Below are positions 1 to 13,100 of a DNA stretch of 64,000 nt, in pieces. A program made the position numbers and the translations under genes. The notes beneath the pieces were generated by a model. That model was not told the origin of the DNA. It worked only from the letters and a program-made list of their open reading frames with translations, and made no database searches. The number at the start of each line of letters is the position of its first letter. Positions within the stretch are counted from its first letter, which is position 1. The stretch comes from Acanthamoeba lenticulata (Eukaryota; Discosea; Longamoebia; Acanthamoebidae): NCBI GenBank assembly GCA_002179805.1, contig NAVB01000069.1, positions 1 to 64,000 on the forward strand, in the 5' to 3' direction.

Positions 1-22
1 AACACACACACACACACACACA
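1..22. repeat. (CA)n microsatellite
   Basis: A dinucleotide run opens the window. It lies in the intron just before the first visible P450 exon. Confidence 0.9.
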
Positions 23-31
23 AACCAACAG

Positions 32-1451
32 ACGGACATGAACGGCTACTTCCGCCGGATGACGCTAGACATCATCTCTGAAGCCACCATGGGGCGCGAC
101 TACGGCTTCCAGCAGAAGCCGTACGCCGGCCCCATTGTCGATCCCTTCATCGGGCACACAGATGACCTTTAAACGTGTGTCTCCCACGCTTGTGCGCAGG
201 AATGACCCGGTCCTGCAGCTGATGATGAACATCTTTGAGGAGCTGAGCCACCGCGAGATCAACCCGCTCCGGTCGTTCAACCCTTGGCGCTCGTTCATGC
301 TGCACCGCAACCTCGACACCTTCACCAAGCACTGCGCCGACCTTGTCCGCAAGGAGCAGGATCGCCTCGCTGTACGTCGCTGTCTCACGAGCACCACCAT
401 CATCACCATCGCCATCACCATTTGGTCAACTGTCTTGTCCCTCTTCGCGTACCCGACTTCTCACACAAGTGGTAGGCTGAGCGGGCCGCCGGCGCCGAGC
501 GCAAGTACGAGAACGGCATCTTGTCCGTCATGCTGGGCGAGGACGAGGACGGCTCCTCCATGCCGCTCGTCCGCATCGTCGACAATATCAAGACCTTCCT
601 GTGTGTGCGCCTCCTCTTCCTTCCCTAGACTGGGACCAGCGCCAATGCTGATGACTGGTGCGTGTAGGTTTGCCGGTCACGACACGACGGCGACGCTGCT
701 GTCGTTTGCCGTGGGCATGATCGCCACCCACAAGGAGGTCGAGACTAAGCTGTTGGCCGAAATCGACGCCGTGCTGGGTGACCGCGAAGTGCCCACCCAC
801 GATGACCTCTCCCGCTTCGTCTACCTCAAGATGGTCCTCCTTCTCTCCTCTTCGACTCTTGCTTTCAAGATTCTTATAATCTTTTGCAGGTTTTGAAGGA
901 GACGCTGCGCATGTTCCCTCCAGCGGCCACCGGACGGCGGCTGCCCATGGGCTACCAGTTGGGCGAGTACGTCGTGGACTACCCGAAGACGGACGTCATC
1001 ATCTCGTCCTTTGGCGTCCACCACGACCCCGACGTACGCCCACAACATTATTCAATATTCTTATTATTCTACATTATAAAAGAAATAATATACATCCACC
1101 GTAGTAATCAAGTAAAATTAACATTAAATCAAAATAAAATACGTGCAGTTGTGGCCGGATCCGGAGATCTTCGACCCGGAGCGGTTCACGGAGGCCAACT
1201 CGAAGGGGAGGAACCCGCTGGCCTTCATCCCGTTCCTGGCGGGCAACCGCAACTGCATCGGACAGCACTTGGCCATGTTGGAGGCGACGGTGTCGCTGGC
1301 CATGGTCTACCGAAAGTTCACGTTCCGCATGGCCTACGGCCACGTCCCGCAGCTGTCGTACCGCGTCACCAACGTGTGCGCCAACGGCATGCAGGTCTTT
1401 GTATTCAAGCGCCACCCGGCTGACACCACCGCCCAGACGGCTTCGTCTTAA
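32..1451 (+). CDS. Cytochrome P450, 3' part (5' end outside window)
   Basis: Haem-thiolate monooxygenase, 332 residues visible. Exons: 32-120, 200-371, 476-600, 668-833, 890-1033, 1149-1451. Landmarks appear in the right order: I-helix oxygen-binding motif AGHDTT in exon 4, K-helix ExxR as ETLR in exon 5, the PERF-like DPERF, and the haem loop [10 protein letters not shown] carrying the Cys ligand in the last exon. The N-terminal anchor and substrate-recognition region lie upstream of the window. An acceptor at 29-31 opens the first visible exon, so the ATG at 38 is internal. The donor at 121 (GTACGCC) avoids a TAA at about 173. The substrate cannot be read. The gene is co-oriented with the next one, a PDR-type exporter. 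The P450 call is certain; the exon 1 boundary is inferred from frame. Confidence 0.92.
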
Positions 1452-2013
1452 GCCTTCTTCTTCTCTTCCAAGAATCCTCTTTGTCCTATTCTTGTGTTCT
1501 TCATCGTGGCGGCGGAAGTAAAAGTTGAAAAAGACAAAACGGAAGGTTTCTCGGATTAGCGGGAGGGAGCCCAGTGGGACGAACGAGACGAACGTCCTGT
1601 TGTGTCGTTTGTCGTTTGCTTGACGAGACCCTGCTCTGGTTGCGCGACTCTATTCTCCCGCCAAAAGCCCAGCGGTCCGATTGGCTCTTCGCAATTTTTT
1701 CGTCCGGCGAACTCACCAGGAGCCAACCAGGTTTCACTAGCCGCCAAATTCCTATTGGCGCCTTCCCTCGGGCCGGGCAACTTGCTCGCCTCGCCGAGTC
1801 ATCCTCTTTTAACCCTTCTGGTCTCGGCTCACCAGACATACGCAAAGATTCTCCTACCCCATCAGGTCTCCTCTGTACAAGCTTCTCTCCAGCAATCAAC
1901 AAGTGCTGTTGCGTGTACGAGAGTTGCCATTTCCGCTACGCTGTTTCCGAAAGCAGAGCGAGAGACCAAGCTTTAACCCAAGCTGAGCGAGTGTGGACGG
2001 AGAGGAGTACGAG
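1452..2013 (+). promoter_or_regulatory. Intergenic region, probable ABC transporter promoter
   Basis: 562 bp between the P450 stop and the transporter ATG, with no gene. Visible elements are an E2F-like CTCCCGCCAAAA at 1655-1666 and ATTGG (inverted CCAAT) motifs near 1680 and 1754. The long overlapping reading frames here match no family. Confidence 0.4.
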
Positions 2014-5000
2014 ATGGACTTGGCCCTGTCCGGCAGCCGAGCGAGCGCAGGCACCACGGTACGCACCCTGACCTTCGCACGCCTACATTCTCTTCTTTTT
2101 CTTTCCCGTAGGTCTCCGCCTCCCGCGGGTTGCACGAGACCATCGAGCTCACCAGCTCTCCCCGGGCTGCAACTTCCGGACCCCCTCCGTAACAGGATGT
2201 GGAAAGCGCGCGCTCCGGTGAGAGGCTTCTGCACCTGCCGGGTCGGCCCGACCCGGTGCCCTACTCGCAGTTCATCGAAGAGGAACGCCGACACATCAAC
2301 CCCGACTTCAAGCCCCTGTTCGCTGCCGCCCAGGGGCTCACCGTGACCGTCAATGCGCCTCCGCCCACCCACCGCCAACGAAGTGTGGCGTCGACTGTGG
2401 TCGACTTGGCCGCCAAGGTCACGCGAACCCGCCCCGCCGCTCCGAGGGACATCCTGCACGACCTGGACTTTTACCTCAAGCCCGGCGAGATGACGCTCCT
2501 CCTGGGCGCCCCCGGCTGCGGCAAGAGCGTGCTGCTCAAGCTGCTGGCCAACCAGCTCCACGTCGGGCGAGTCAAGGGCGGCGTCACCTTCAACGGCCAG
2601 GTGCCCGATCGCGACACGCACCACAGCACGGTGGCCTTTGTCCAGCAGGCCGACGTCCACTTTGCCACATTGACCGTGCGCGAGACGCTCCAGTTCAGCG
2701 CCGACTGCCAGATGCCTCCGGGCGTGAGGAAGGAGGCGAGGGAGGAGCGCGTGGAGGCCATCCTTCAGCTGCTCGGCCTCAAGCATCGCGCTGACACCAT
2801 CGTGGGCGACGCTTTGCACCGCGGCGTGTCCGGAGGCGAGAAGAAGCGTGTGACCATCGGCATTGAGTGGACCAAGTCGCCCGGCGTTTGGCTCTTTGAC
2901 GAGCCCACCACGGGCCTCGACTCCAAGGCCTCCTTCGACGTTCTGCGTGCCGTGCGCACCGTGGCCGACACCGGCGGCGCCGTCCTGGTCTCCCTCCTCC
3001 AGCCCAGCATGGAGGTCTTCCGCCTGTTCGACCGAGTGCTCATCATGACCAGGGGCGAGATCGCCTACCTTGGGCCGCGCTCTGAGGCGCTCTCCTACTT
3101 TGAGGGCCTTGGCTACAAGTGCCCGCCGCACATCAACCCGGCTGAGTTCTTGCGTAAGCGCCCTTCTCTCAGTTGATATATTTGATTATGATTTTAAATA
3201 TCAAGCTTGTGATTGCTGACCTTGACGTTGTCCATCGCAGAGGAGGTCGTGGAGTCTGCTTCGTCCCGCGACCGCTCCAAGTTCTGTCCTTCGGACGAGA
3301 ACGACGACTTCAAGTGGTTGGAGCCGCACGAGTTCGTAGAGCACTACAAGAAGTCGCCCTACTACCAGCAGGTGCTCGACGAGATCCGTCAGCATCTGGA
3401 CGACCCCAAAAAGTTCGGGGCCGACGACCAGTACGGCGACGACGACGGACAGCTGCCCCTGCCCGGGCGCGACAAAGCGCCCAAATACCCGACGCCGATG
3501 TACAAGCAGTACTGGCTGTTGATCAAGCGTGCGCTCATCCGCGAGTGGCGCGACATGGTGACCAACCGCGCACGTCTCGTGGGCACCTCCATCATGGCCT
3601 TCTTCATCGGCACGCTCTTCCTTCTCCTGGGCCACGTCCAGGTACGTCCAATCTCCCGCTTTTTCCGCCGAAGGAAAGCTGGTGACTCACCATCTTCTCT
3701 CGATCTTGCGACGCAGTCGGACGCCACGACGAGACTTGGCCTCATCTTCTGTATGCTGGCCTTCTTCACCTTTGAGTCTCTGGCCGCGCTCCCGATCGCC
3801 CTCTTCGAGCGGCCCGTGTTCTACATGCAACGCGGCGTGAAGTACTACCGCACGGCGCCCTACGTCGTATCGCACCTCATCGCCGAGGTCCCGATGGTCA
3901 TCATCGAGATCACGCTCTTCAGCACCTTCTGCTACTGGATGACGGGCATGTCCCATCTCGACGCTGGTGGCCGCTTTGGTTACTTCTACTTCATCTTCAT
4001 CATCTACTATCTGGTACGGCATGACCACCTGCTCGAGAAGATTCCTTCGAGTCCTCAACCTGACACCAACCTGTTGCTGTCGTGCGCAGACGATGAGGTC
4101 GTTCGTGCGGATGGTGACCACGTACTGCCCCTCGCTGGCCGTGGCCCAGACCGTGACTCCGCCGTGTCTGGCCTTCCTTCTGTTGTTTGCGGGCTTCATG
4201 CTGCCCCGAATGGACGTCCATCCTTGGTGGATCTGGATGTACGTCGGCCCAAAACACTTGTTCGCTGGCGCTTTTTTTTTTCTTACATTTTCGCATTTCG
4301 TTCTTTCTTCGTTCTTTGTTGGGGGCAGGTACTACGCGAACCCGACCACGTACGTCTTCCAGGGCATGATGTCGAACGAGTTCTGGGGCCAGGCCTACCA
4401 CTGCACGCAGGACGAGCTCATGCCGCCCACGACAGCGCCCAACTTTGCGGCCGCCTGGCCCGCCGGCTACTCGAGCACGCAGGTGTGCCCGATGACCGAC
4501 GGCACGGCCTACGCCATCCACAGGTGGGGCGTGTACGATCGCGAGGACATGAAGTGGGCCATGGTACCGGTCCTCATCGGGTGGTACCTCGTCTTCAACT
4601 TTGTCACCTACCTCGGCATGCGCTTCCACCGCCACCCGCCGCCGGGCAAGCCGCACATGAAGGAGGTCCTCTACAGCGAGGAAGAGGAGCGCGAGATGGA
4701 GGAGTTCAACATCAAGGACTACAGGAACAAGCAGGCCCAGGCCCAGCAGCAGCAGTTCAGCGACAGCGACGACGAGGCCAGCGGGAGCGAGGACGGCAAC
4801 GACTCGAGCTTCAGCGAGTTGATCAAGGGCGGCGCCTACCTGTCGTGGCACCACCTCAACTACACGGTGTACAACCGGTCGGGCCTGCGCAAGAAGCCGC
4901 TTCAGCTCCTGCACGACGTGTCGGGCTACGTCAAGCCCGGCAGCATGCTGGCCCTCATGGGCTCCTCCGGCGCGGGCAAGTCGACCCTCATGGACGTGCT

Positions 5001-7068
5001 CGCCCGGCGCAAGACCGGAGGCAAGATCACCGGCGAGGTCCTGGTCGACGGCCGCCCGACCGACAACAACCTGTCTCGCATCATCGGCTACGTCGAACAG
5101 CAGGACCTGCACGTCCCCACCCAGACCATCCTCGAGGCCATCGAATTCAGCGCCTTTGTATGTGCCTCATCTCATTTTATTTTTTAATCGATTAATATTT
5201 AATTGATAATTGTTAACAAATCTTAATTAATTTTGGTGTGTAACAGTGTCGGCTGCCGCACTACATCTCGCGAGAGACGAAGAAAAAGTACGCGAGGAGC
5301 CTCCTCAAGATCTTGGGCCTGGAGAAGAAGGCCAACCGCGTGATCGGCAACAACGCTGCCGACGGCATCTCCAACGACGAGCGCAAGCGCGTGACGATGG
5401 GCGTCGAAATGGCGGCCGACCCGGCCATCCTCTTCCTCGACGAGCCCACGTCGGGCCTGGACTCGCTCGGCGCCGAGCGGGTGATGAAGGCCATCAAGAA
5501 CATCGCCGCGCGCGGCACGTCCGTCGTCTGCACGATCCACCAGCCGAGCAAGACCATCTTCAACATGTTTACCCACCTGCTCCTCCTCAAGAAGGGCGGC
5601 TACGTCACCTACTTTGGCCCCGTGGGCCCCCGCGAGGGCGACTGCTCCACGCTGCTCAACTACCTGGCCGCACACGGCCACCACATGGACCCGGAGGCCA
5701 ACCCGGCCGAGTTCATCCTCGAGGTCACCGGCGCCGGCATCAGCAAGGCCCCGGTCGACGATGACGCCAGCATCGGCAGTGCCGAGGACGACAGCGAGAG
5801 CAGCAGCCAGGACAAGGCCAAGAGCGTCGACGAGAATTACTTTGTCCAGGCCTACAAGGACTCTGCGTTCTACGAGAAGACCGAGGCCGAGCTCACCCGC
5901 GGTATCTACCGGGCGGCCAAGTCGGAAAAGAGCGGCACCGAGGAGGGCGCGCGCGAGCAGGGCTGGCATCACAAGCTCAAGCGCCGCCTGACGGACCGCT
6001 ACGCCAGCCTGCCCACCACCCAGCTGTGGGAGCTGATCCTGCGCGGCACCAAGGGCTATTGGCGCCAGCCGGAGGAGTTTATCATGAAGCTGTGCCTGCC
6101 GCTCGTCATGGGCATCGTCCTGGGCACCTACTTCCTCGACCTCGGCCGCGACCAGGCCTCCCAGGTGCAGCGCGTCGGCATGATCTACTACGCCCTCCTC
6201 TTCTCCAACATGGGCGCCCTTCGTACGTCGCCCTCCACCAATCATTATTGATTTATTTATTATATATATATAAAATTTCTTTCTGGTTTTTACTTATAAT
6301 TTTTTAAATCTTGGCCCCATCTGCAGAGCTCAAGGCCAACTTGATCCTGTCGCGACCGCCGATGTACCGCGAACGTGCGTCGCGCACCTACTCGTCGTTC
6401 ATCTACCTTCTCAGCCTCATCGCCGTGGAGCTGCCCTACATCTTGGTCAACACCGTCATCTTTGTGTACGGCTTTCATCCTTGGCGCATGACCATCATCA
6501 TGATCATCAATGCTCACCCTTTCCGTCCTCTTTCAGTGTGCCGGTCTACTTCATCTCGGGGCTGCAGACCGACGCGGGCAAGTTCTGGATCTTCTTCGCG
6601 CTCTACCTTCTGGCCAACCTGATGTCGCTGGCGATGGTCTACACCTTGTGCTTCTCGGCGCCCAACATCGCCGTGGCCAACGTGATGGCCGGCCTCGTGT
6701 TCACCGTGCTGTCCATTCTGGCCGGCTTCCTGATCGCGCGCAAGAAGATACCCGACTACTGGATTTGGCTGCACTACATGGACGTGGACATGTACCCGAT
6801 CGAGGCGCTGCTCATCAACGAGATCAAGGGCATGAGCTTCCACTGCGCCGCCGACGAGTTCGTCGACGTGCCCATCCAGCTCAGCGCCACCGGTGAGACC
6901 GTCGTGGCCCAGTACTGCCCGATCACCACGGGCGAGCAGTACCTGGACAGCCTCGGCATGTCTGCCGACAACCTTCTCCGCAACTCGCTGGTCATGCTCG
7001 GCTGGACCCTCGCCCTCTTCCTCGCCAGCGCCCTCCTCCTCAAGTTTGTCGTCCATCAAAAGCGATAA
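2014..7068 (+). CDS. Full-size PDR/ABCG-type ABC transporter
   Basis: ATP-driven exporter, 1441 residues, arranged (NBD-TMD)x2 as in fungal PDR and plant ABCG pumps; expected at the plasma membrane. Exons: 2014-2058, 2196-3153, 3241-3641, 3717-4013, 4090-4238, 4329-5157, 5247-6222, 6327-6465, 6537-7068. NBD1 has Walker A GAPGCGKS, signature VSGGEKKR and Walker B LFDEPTTGLD. NBD2 has Walker A GSSGAGKS and Walker B LFLDEPTSGLD, but the signature reads ISNDERKR instead of SGG, the degenerate second signature typical of PDR proteins. Hydrophobic helices follow each NBD, each with a Cys-containing extracellular loop (for example STQVCPMT and VAQYCPIT). The first intron is taken as 2059-2195: an acceptor at 2111 would lead into an in-frame TAA at 2190. 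Xenobiotic or lipid efflux is likely; the substrate is unknown. Confidence 0.93.
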
Positions 7069-7139
7069 AAACAAAAAAATGTAAAAAATGTCTCTCGATA
7101 TCATTTATTATTTTATTTATTATTATTCACAGTTTTCTT

Positions 7140-10100
7140 TTACTTTTGGCGCAGGAGGAGAAGATAGCGAATGCGCACTTGCTCCTCGTTTGGCACCACG
7201 TACTCGGAGAAGCTACGTGAGGAGAACTTGCCTTCACGGTTCCCGAGCAGGATGGTGACCCCATCGTCCCTGTTTGCCAAAGCATCACCGCCAGACAGAC
7301 AGTCAGCTGGCATCCCCTGGCTTGGATGGTCAGACACGCACACACGTACGTGTGCAGCGACAGTCCGGGGTCGGGAACCGTCTTGCCCGGCGCCAAGTGG
7401 TGGTGCCACCCCTGCGGCCAGCGGTCAGTCATTCCCAGGGAGGATACACACAAGGCGTCGTACGTACCGGAGGCAGCAGCCGCGCGCCCTTACTATCACG
7501 AATAAAGGGCTCACCGAGCGCCACTTCACACAGAAGGGCGCAACCCAGCCTGTCCGTGGCCCACTTGGTGTACTGCAAGCTTTTCGCGGGCACGTCGGCA
7601 AAGTACACTACCCCCACGCAAGACGCCTGGTCAACAATCACGGCAACACGCGCATAGACAGCTGGAAGCGGGCAGGCAAGGTCGCCGTACGGCCTTTGCC
7701 CAGCGTGGCGCCGGTGGTCTTGGCTCCGAGCGGCGTGAGCGAGAGGCCCTTGCGCAGGATGCCCATCACATTGGCCACGCGGGTCCCATGCACTCTGTGC
7801 CCCGTGCACGCCGGTCAGCCGTCCACCCGCCACCAGTGCATGCAGGAGAATGCCAGATGAATGTACAGGAGCGTGCGGCGGGGCAGGTTGGCAAAGGGTC
7901 GGTAGCGCTCGGCCTCGCCAGCGCGCTCCACCGCAAAGGCGTCGACCACCTGTGCAATGTCGCCCTGCATCATATCCACGACCATTCGCCACTCGTCTGC
8001 GTGTCGAGGCGTGAGTATGAACCCACCACCTACATGCGAACGCGTTGGGCGTTGCGCTCAATCCGCTGCTGTGCTCTAGTACCCGAGTGCTTGTCGAGCG
8101 GCGTGAGCTTGGCCCGCAGGGCGTGGCACAGCAGGCGCATCCGGGCCCGCCCAGTCTGCTCGTCGGCGGACTGGAGCGGCTCCGCAGCGCGCTCGTCGAT
8201 CACCACTTCATCTTCCTCCTCCATCTCCTTCTCCTTCTTCTCGTCGGAGGCGACGACTTTGCTGGTGCCCTCCTGCTCCATCTCGTCGGGACTGTTGTGA
8301 TCTTGGCTGTCCTCGCCGTCGACGCCGCCTCCGAGGCTGGCGTGCCGCCGCGGGAGGGACACCTCGTGCAGCACGTCGAGCCCGATCCCGATCTCCTGCA
8401 GCGACTGTGGCGGTGGTCGACAGCAGCGACCGCCCAGCGTGTGTGAGCCAACGCGCGACGGTGCCGGTACTCTGAGGGACGCACCACCAAAATGTCGCTC
8501 TTCTCGTCCAGTTTCTCCTGCGAGTCGATGAGCACGTCCTCCTCGGCGCTGTTGTTTGGGTCGTTCGTGTTGCTGACGGGCCTCCTCCGGCTCTTCTTAC
8601 GGTCGGGCACGGTTTTGTTGTTGTTGTTTTTGTTGTGGAAGGGCAGCAGGCAATGAAGCAGGTGAGACAGGTAGGCGCGGGCCTGAGCCACGTGCGCCGG
8701 CAGCTGCGCCTGGCTTCCGTCTCCTCCTCCTCCTCCACGCCGACAATGTCGTTGCTTGAGCTCCTCCTCGTAGCGCAGGATGCCTGAGTTCAGGCCGTCG
8801 CCGCCGCGCGAGTGTGAGCACATGCGCGAAGAGAAGAGGGGGGGGGGGAGTCGGCATACCAGTGAGGACGTCGAGGATCTTGGACGCGTTGCGCAGCTGC
8901 GGTGCCGAGAGATGGCTGATCGTGGTCAAGCTCAAGCGCGCCCTGCCATTCGTAAATTTGAAAAATCAACAATTTCTATTAAAAAAATAGCCTTGGTTAT
9001 TACAATTTTTTTGAAATATTGAAATATTAAAAAAAAATAAAAAGAGGGAAGAGCGCAACTGATTGCAGAAGGTGGTGATCTGGCGCTTGCTGGAGATAAA
9101 CGACAAAAAGTCGAACAGGCGCTGTTCGCTTGAGCGCGTGTCGGGCTTCTCGATTCGGGCGAGCGAGGCCGTGAGCTCGGAACTGGTGTCAAGAGTGTTC
9201 TGGATGGCCAACACGGCCTCGTGATTGGTAGGCAGGTACAAGTACTCGACCTTGGCTTCGCCCTGGTCCTCGTTTGTGTCCTTGTCTTTGTCCTTGTCCT
9301 TGTCGAGCTCGGTCTCGGCCGCACCCTCGGGCTCGGGCTCGGGCTTGGGCTTGGGCTTGAACACGTAGGACGGCTGCTGAAGGAGAACGCGCGGGAGGCG
9401 CTGCCGCTCGGCCCAGGCGTTGCCCGTAAGCTCCTGGAAGCGCGAGCAAAAGGCCGCCCGCGCCTCGTCCGCCTGCTTGAACGCCCGCGCGCTCCGGTTC
9501 GTCTCCCACACGCAGTAGACCATGACTTGGCTGTCGCCGGAGCCAGCATGGACGGCGGCAACGATGGCCTGAAGCAGGACCACCGTCGCATTCGTCGTCG
9601 CCTCCGTCGTCGGAGGCCCGGCGGCAGGCTGGGGCAGCCGCGAGAGAAAGGCATCGAGCAAATAGCCGGCGCCGTCGTCCATCAGCCCCACAAGCCGCCA
9701 CGATGCCTGCTTCTGCTGCTGCTCGGGGAACTGTTGCATGACGACCGAACAGACATCGAGGCCGGCCTGGTCGCTGATCAGCGTTGCGTGCTCCGCCGCC
9801 AGGTCATCGCGACCGGCGGTGGACGAGAGGAACGGCGGCGGAAGGGAGAGGGCCTCCAACGCGGGCACAGCCAGCGGCGGCTCGGGCGGCAGATCGTCGT
9901 CGTCGGCTCCCTCGCCTGGCGCGACGAGACGCGGCCTCTTGACGTCGATCACGTGGTCGGCCAGGAGGCCCTCCTGCTGGGACGACTCCTGGGGCGCGGC
10001 CTCGGCCTCAATTTCGGGCCGTTTGCGTTTGTTGTTGGCGGCCTGGAGGGACTTCCACTGGCGCAGGTAGATGGCCATCTCGGTCTCGCTCAGGGTCGAG

Positions 10101-13100
10101 AAGGACAGGTCGCGCGTGATGCGCGGGATGCGGGCGCGGTTGGCCCGCAGCCAGCCCGTGAGCTGCCGCTTGAGCTCCTCGAGCGACGCGTTGCGCGTCC
10201 AGGGGCGAAATAAGAGGCCCAGCTTTTGTTGTAGTCGTTGTTGTTGTGTCTTGTCGGCCTCGCTCGGCGCTTCGCGGTAGAGCTGGAGGGCCTCGAGCAC
10301 GTTCTCGAGCATGTGCGTCACGCGCTGCACCGTGCGAGAGCGCCGCGTGCGCTCGACGGCCCGAGCCGCCTCACCGCCGACCTGCACGGCCGCCTCTTGC
10401 TCGGCCGACAGCGACGTGAGCTCGGGAAAGGCCTCGATGAGCGGCTTTGGCCTGGCGGGCTCGACTTGCATCGGCTCCGGCTGGGCCAGGGAGTCGGCTC
10501 CCTGGATCTGGGCGTTGAACTTCTGGGCCAGGTCGCCGGCACCGAGGTCCGTGGCGAGCGAGGAAAGCGAGCTTGGGCGCACGACAAAGTCGTAGACGAT
10601 GGCCGCGCACAGCGGCCGGGCTGCAGCCAGCACACACTCGCCGGCCTTGTTGGTCGCGTGCGGATCTGCGCCTCGCTACACGGCCGGACGCATTTGCCGG
10701 CACATAGATGATGGTGTGTGTTAATTGATTGTCAATTCCTCAAACGGGAGGCCGCTCGCGTACAAGGAGAAGGTAGAGCGTCATGTGCCACAGGTTGTGG
10801 CGCACGGCAAAGAACAAGGGCGTCTCGCCGGCGTGGTTCTGCAGATTGACGTCGGCTCCGGCGTCGATGAGCTTTCTGGTTTTGGTCACAAAGGCAACAG
10901 CGCCAGTCAGACATTGGAGAATACAAGGACGGATTGATCGACGCGTACTCGACCAGAGGAATCGAGTCCGTGGTGACCGCGTAGCTAAGCACTGGATTGC
11001 CCGTCTCGGCCTCCACGGCGCGCACGTCGGCAAGGCCCAAGGTGAAGAGCGTGTTGACCAGGCTCAGGTTGCCGCGGGACGCGAACGCGTAGGGCCGGAT
11101 GGCGCGCATCAGAATCAACCTGCCTTGTCCTTCCCGCATGGCGTCGAGCTGCGATCGAAGCTTGGGGAGCCAGTCTCCAGCATCACACTGGGACGTGTCG
11201 CTTGCTCGTTTGGGCCCTCGCGCGAGCCGGCGGCAGAGGCCCTCGAGGAGGGGCGTGTGGCCGGTCTTCACAGCCAGCGTGAGGCACGACTCGCCGGCGC
11301 GGTCATCGTCACCATCGCTGAGCGGCGCCAGAAGGTACGCCGAGGCGCTGTAATCGAGGACGAGCTTCATGGCGGCCTTGGAGAGATTCTTCCTGCGCGA
11401 CTTGACCATGTGTTCCAGGACCGACTCGCCTGTTGGGCTCCGCCCCGGGTCGTAGGCCCAGCCTGGAGTTCCCCGGACACGGACGCATGTCGTTCGTGAG
11501 TGGAGGGCCATGGGCTCATGTTGCTACGTTGAGTCGTACCGCGCGTGACGAAACGGAAGAACGACAAAAAGTCCTTCTCCTGTTCGGCCCACTTGCCCTT
11601 CTTTCGTTCCGACGCGGGCACTGTGGAGACCACCAGAGCCCATACGGGGCTCTTGTGGCCGGGCCGCTGCAGGTACTCTCGGAGCTGACCTTGCACGACC
11701 AATTTCTGTAGAGAAATAATTGAAATGAAATTGATTTTTAAAAAAAGAAAAAAGTCAGCAAGTTGACTGCTTGGCCAAGGGCGTGTGGTAGTGACCACGC
11801 ACGTCCATCAAGGCGATGGCCGCATCCCACATGCCCCTCACGACAAGCGGGTGGATCTGGTCCGGCCCGGCGGAGGGGCTCTGCACGGCCGCCAGTGCGA
11901 GCTTTCTGTGCGGAATCACCACAGCTCAGCGCGCGCGTGTAGCGTGAGATCGACGAGCTTCCATCACTGGCGCAGCAGCAGCACAAGCACAGCATTAACG
12001 CTGCTTCAGTAACGCACGGGCACAACTCGTGCAGGAAGGCCAAGGCGGGTTCTTGTCCGTTGGGCTGGCACACATCGACGCGCGCACCCGCGGCGAGGAG
12101 CACGGTCGCCGTCTTTGCGTCATTGCAGCACAAAAGGGGCGTGTCGCCCTCCTTGTCCCGGGCCTCAAGATCGGCCCCCGCCAGGATCAACGCTGAGATG
12201 AGCCCCTTCTTGCTGGACTTCCTGTTAACCACAGATGGCTGACGTCAGCACGGCCAATCGCAAGTTTTTGGGGATCAACTGCTTGGGGTGGCGGCAGCTG
12301 TCGCACCCAAAGCTCAAGGCCTTGTGGAGGAGGGTGTAGCCGTGGACAGGGTGGGCCTGGTTGATGTCCTTGTCCGCCAGGCCCAACATGGGCAGGAACC
12401 GCAGCATCGCGAACCAGCTTTTGTACTCGGCCTTGTTGAAGAGCTTCCACATCACCTTTTGGCGCACTGCGGACGAGATCTCGACGCCCTGTGGTTACAT
12501 GTTAACAGTGAGCATGGTCGCGTGCTTCAAGAGAGAGCTCGAGAGCTTCATGCGTGCATGTGAGCACGTTGCGTACTTGGGCGTGCAGGTAGTGGAGGCC
12601 TCTCTGCAGGAACCAAGGGTCCTCGTCGTTACGGAGCCGCTTGGCGGCCTCCTCGAGAGGCATGACCTGCTTCCGACGAACGCCGAATCCGCCGATCGAG
12701 TCCGGACGCACGAGCAGGTCGGGCTGCGCCGCGACAATGCGCTCGAAGAGCGAGCGCCTTATGTCGCCAATGATCAATGAGAGCGCTGAAGTGCCACGAA
12801 CCCGCGAGAAATGGTGGCCGAGAGCAAGGTGGCGCTTGGTGTAGAGGTCGTGCTTGAGCGACCACGTGGCGTCGTCGTCGACCAGCTCGATCTCGTCCCA
12901 GTCCTCGTCGTCGGCGATGTCCTGCGCAAACTTGAGCTGTTTCTGGTCTTGTGGCATCGCCTCCACCACAAGCGCCTGATGCTTGGCCTTGCGCGCGTCG
13001 AGGTAGGCTTTCATTACACGCGTGACAGGCCTCGGAAAATCCCACTTGACGAGCTCCGAGGCCAGACGCTCACTCTGCTTCTGCTGCTCCCCGTCGGGGA

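Noticed and set aside
2112..2195. In-frame TAA at 2190 in the ABC transporter, suggesting a pseudogene
   Set aside because: Using the acceptor at 2193-2195 removes the stop and keeps frame; the remaining 1440 codons are intact.
1896..3131. 411-codon antisense frame over the first ABC nucleotide-binding domain
   Set aside because: GC-rich codon bias of the sense gene keeps the opposite strand open; no domain visible.
7429..8061. Separate 210-residue minus-strand protein at the PARP 3' end
   Set aside because: Only parts are real PARP exons (YFADVPAKS region); the rest is intron read-through.
12222..12306. A frame change in the ankyrin region, read as a mutation
   Set aside because: A GTGCGA donor and TTAACAG acceptor join HKALSFG to KSSKKGL and rebuild a perfect ankyrin repeat.
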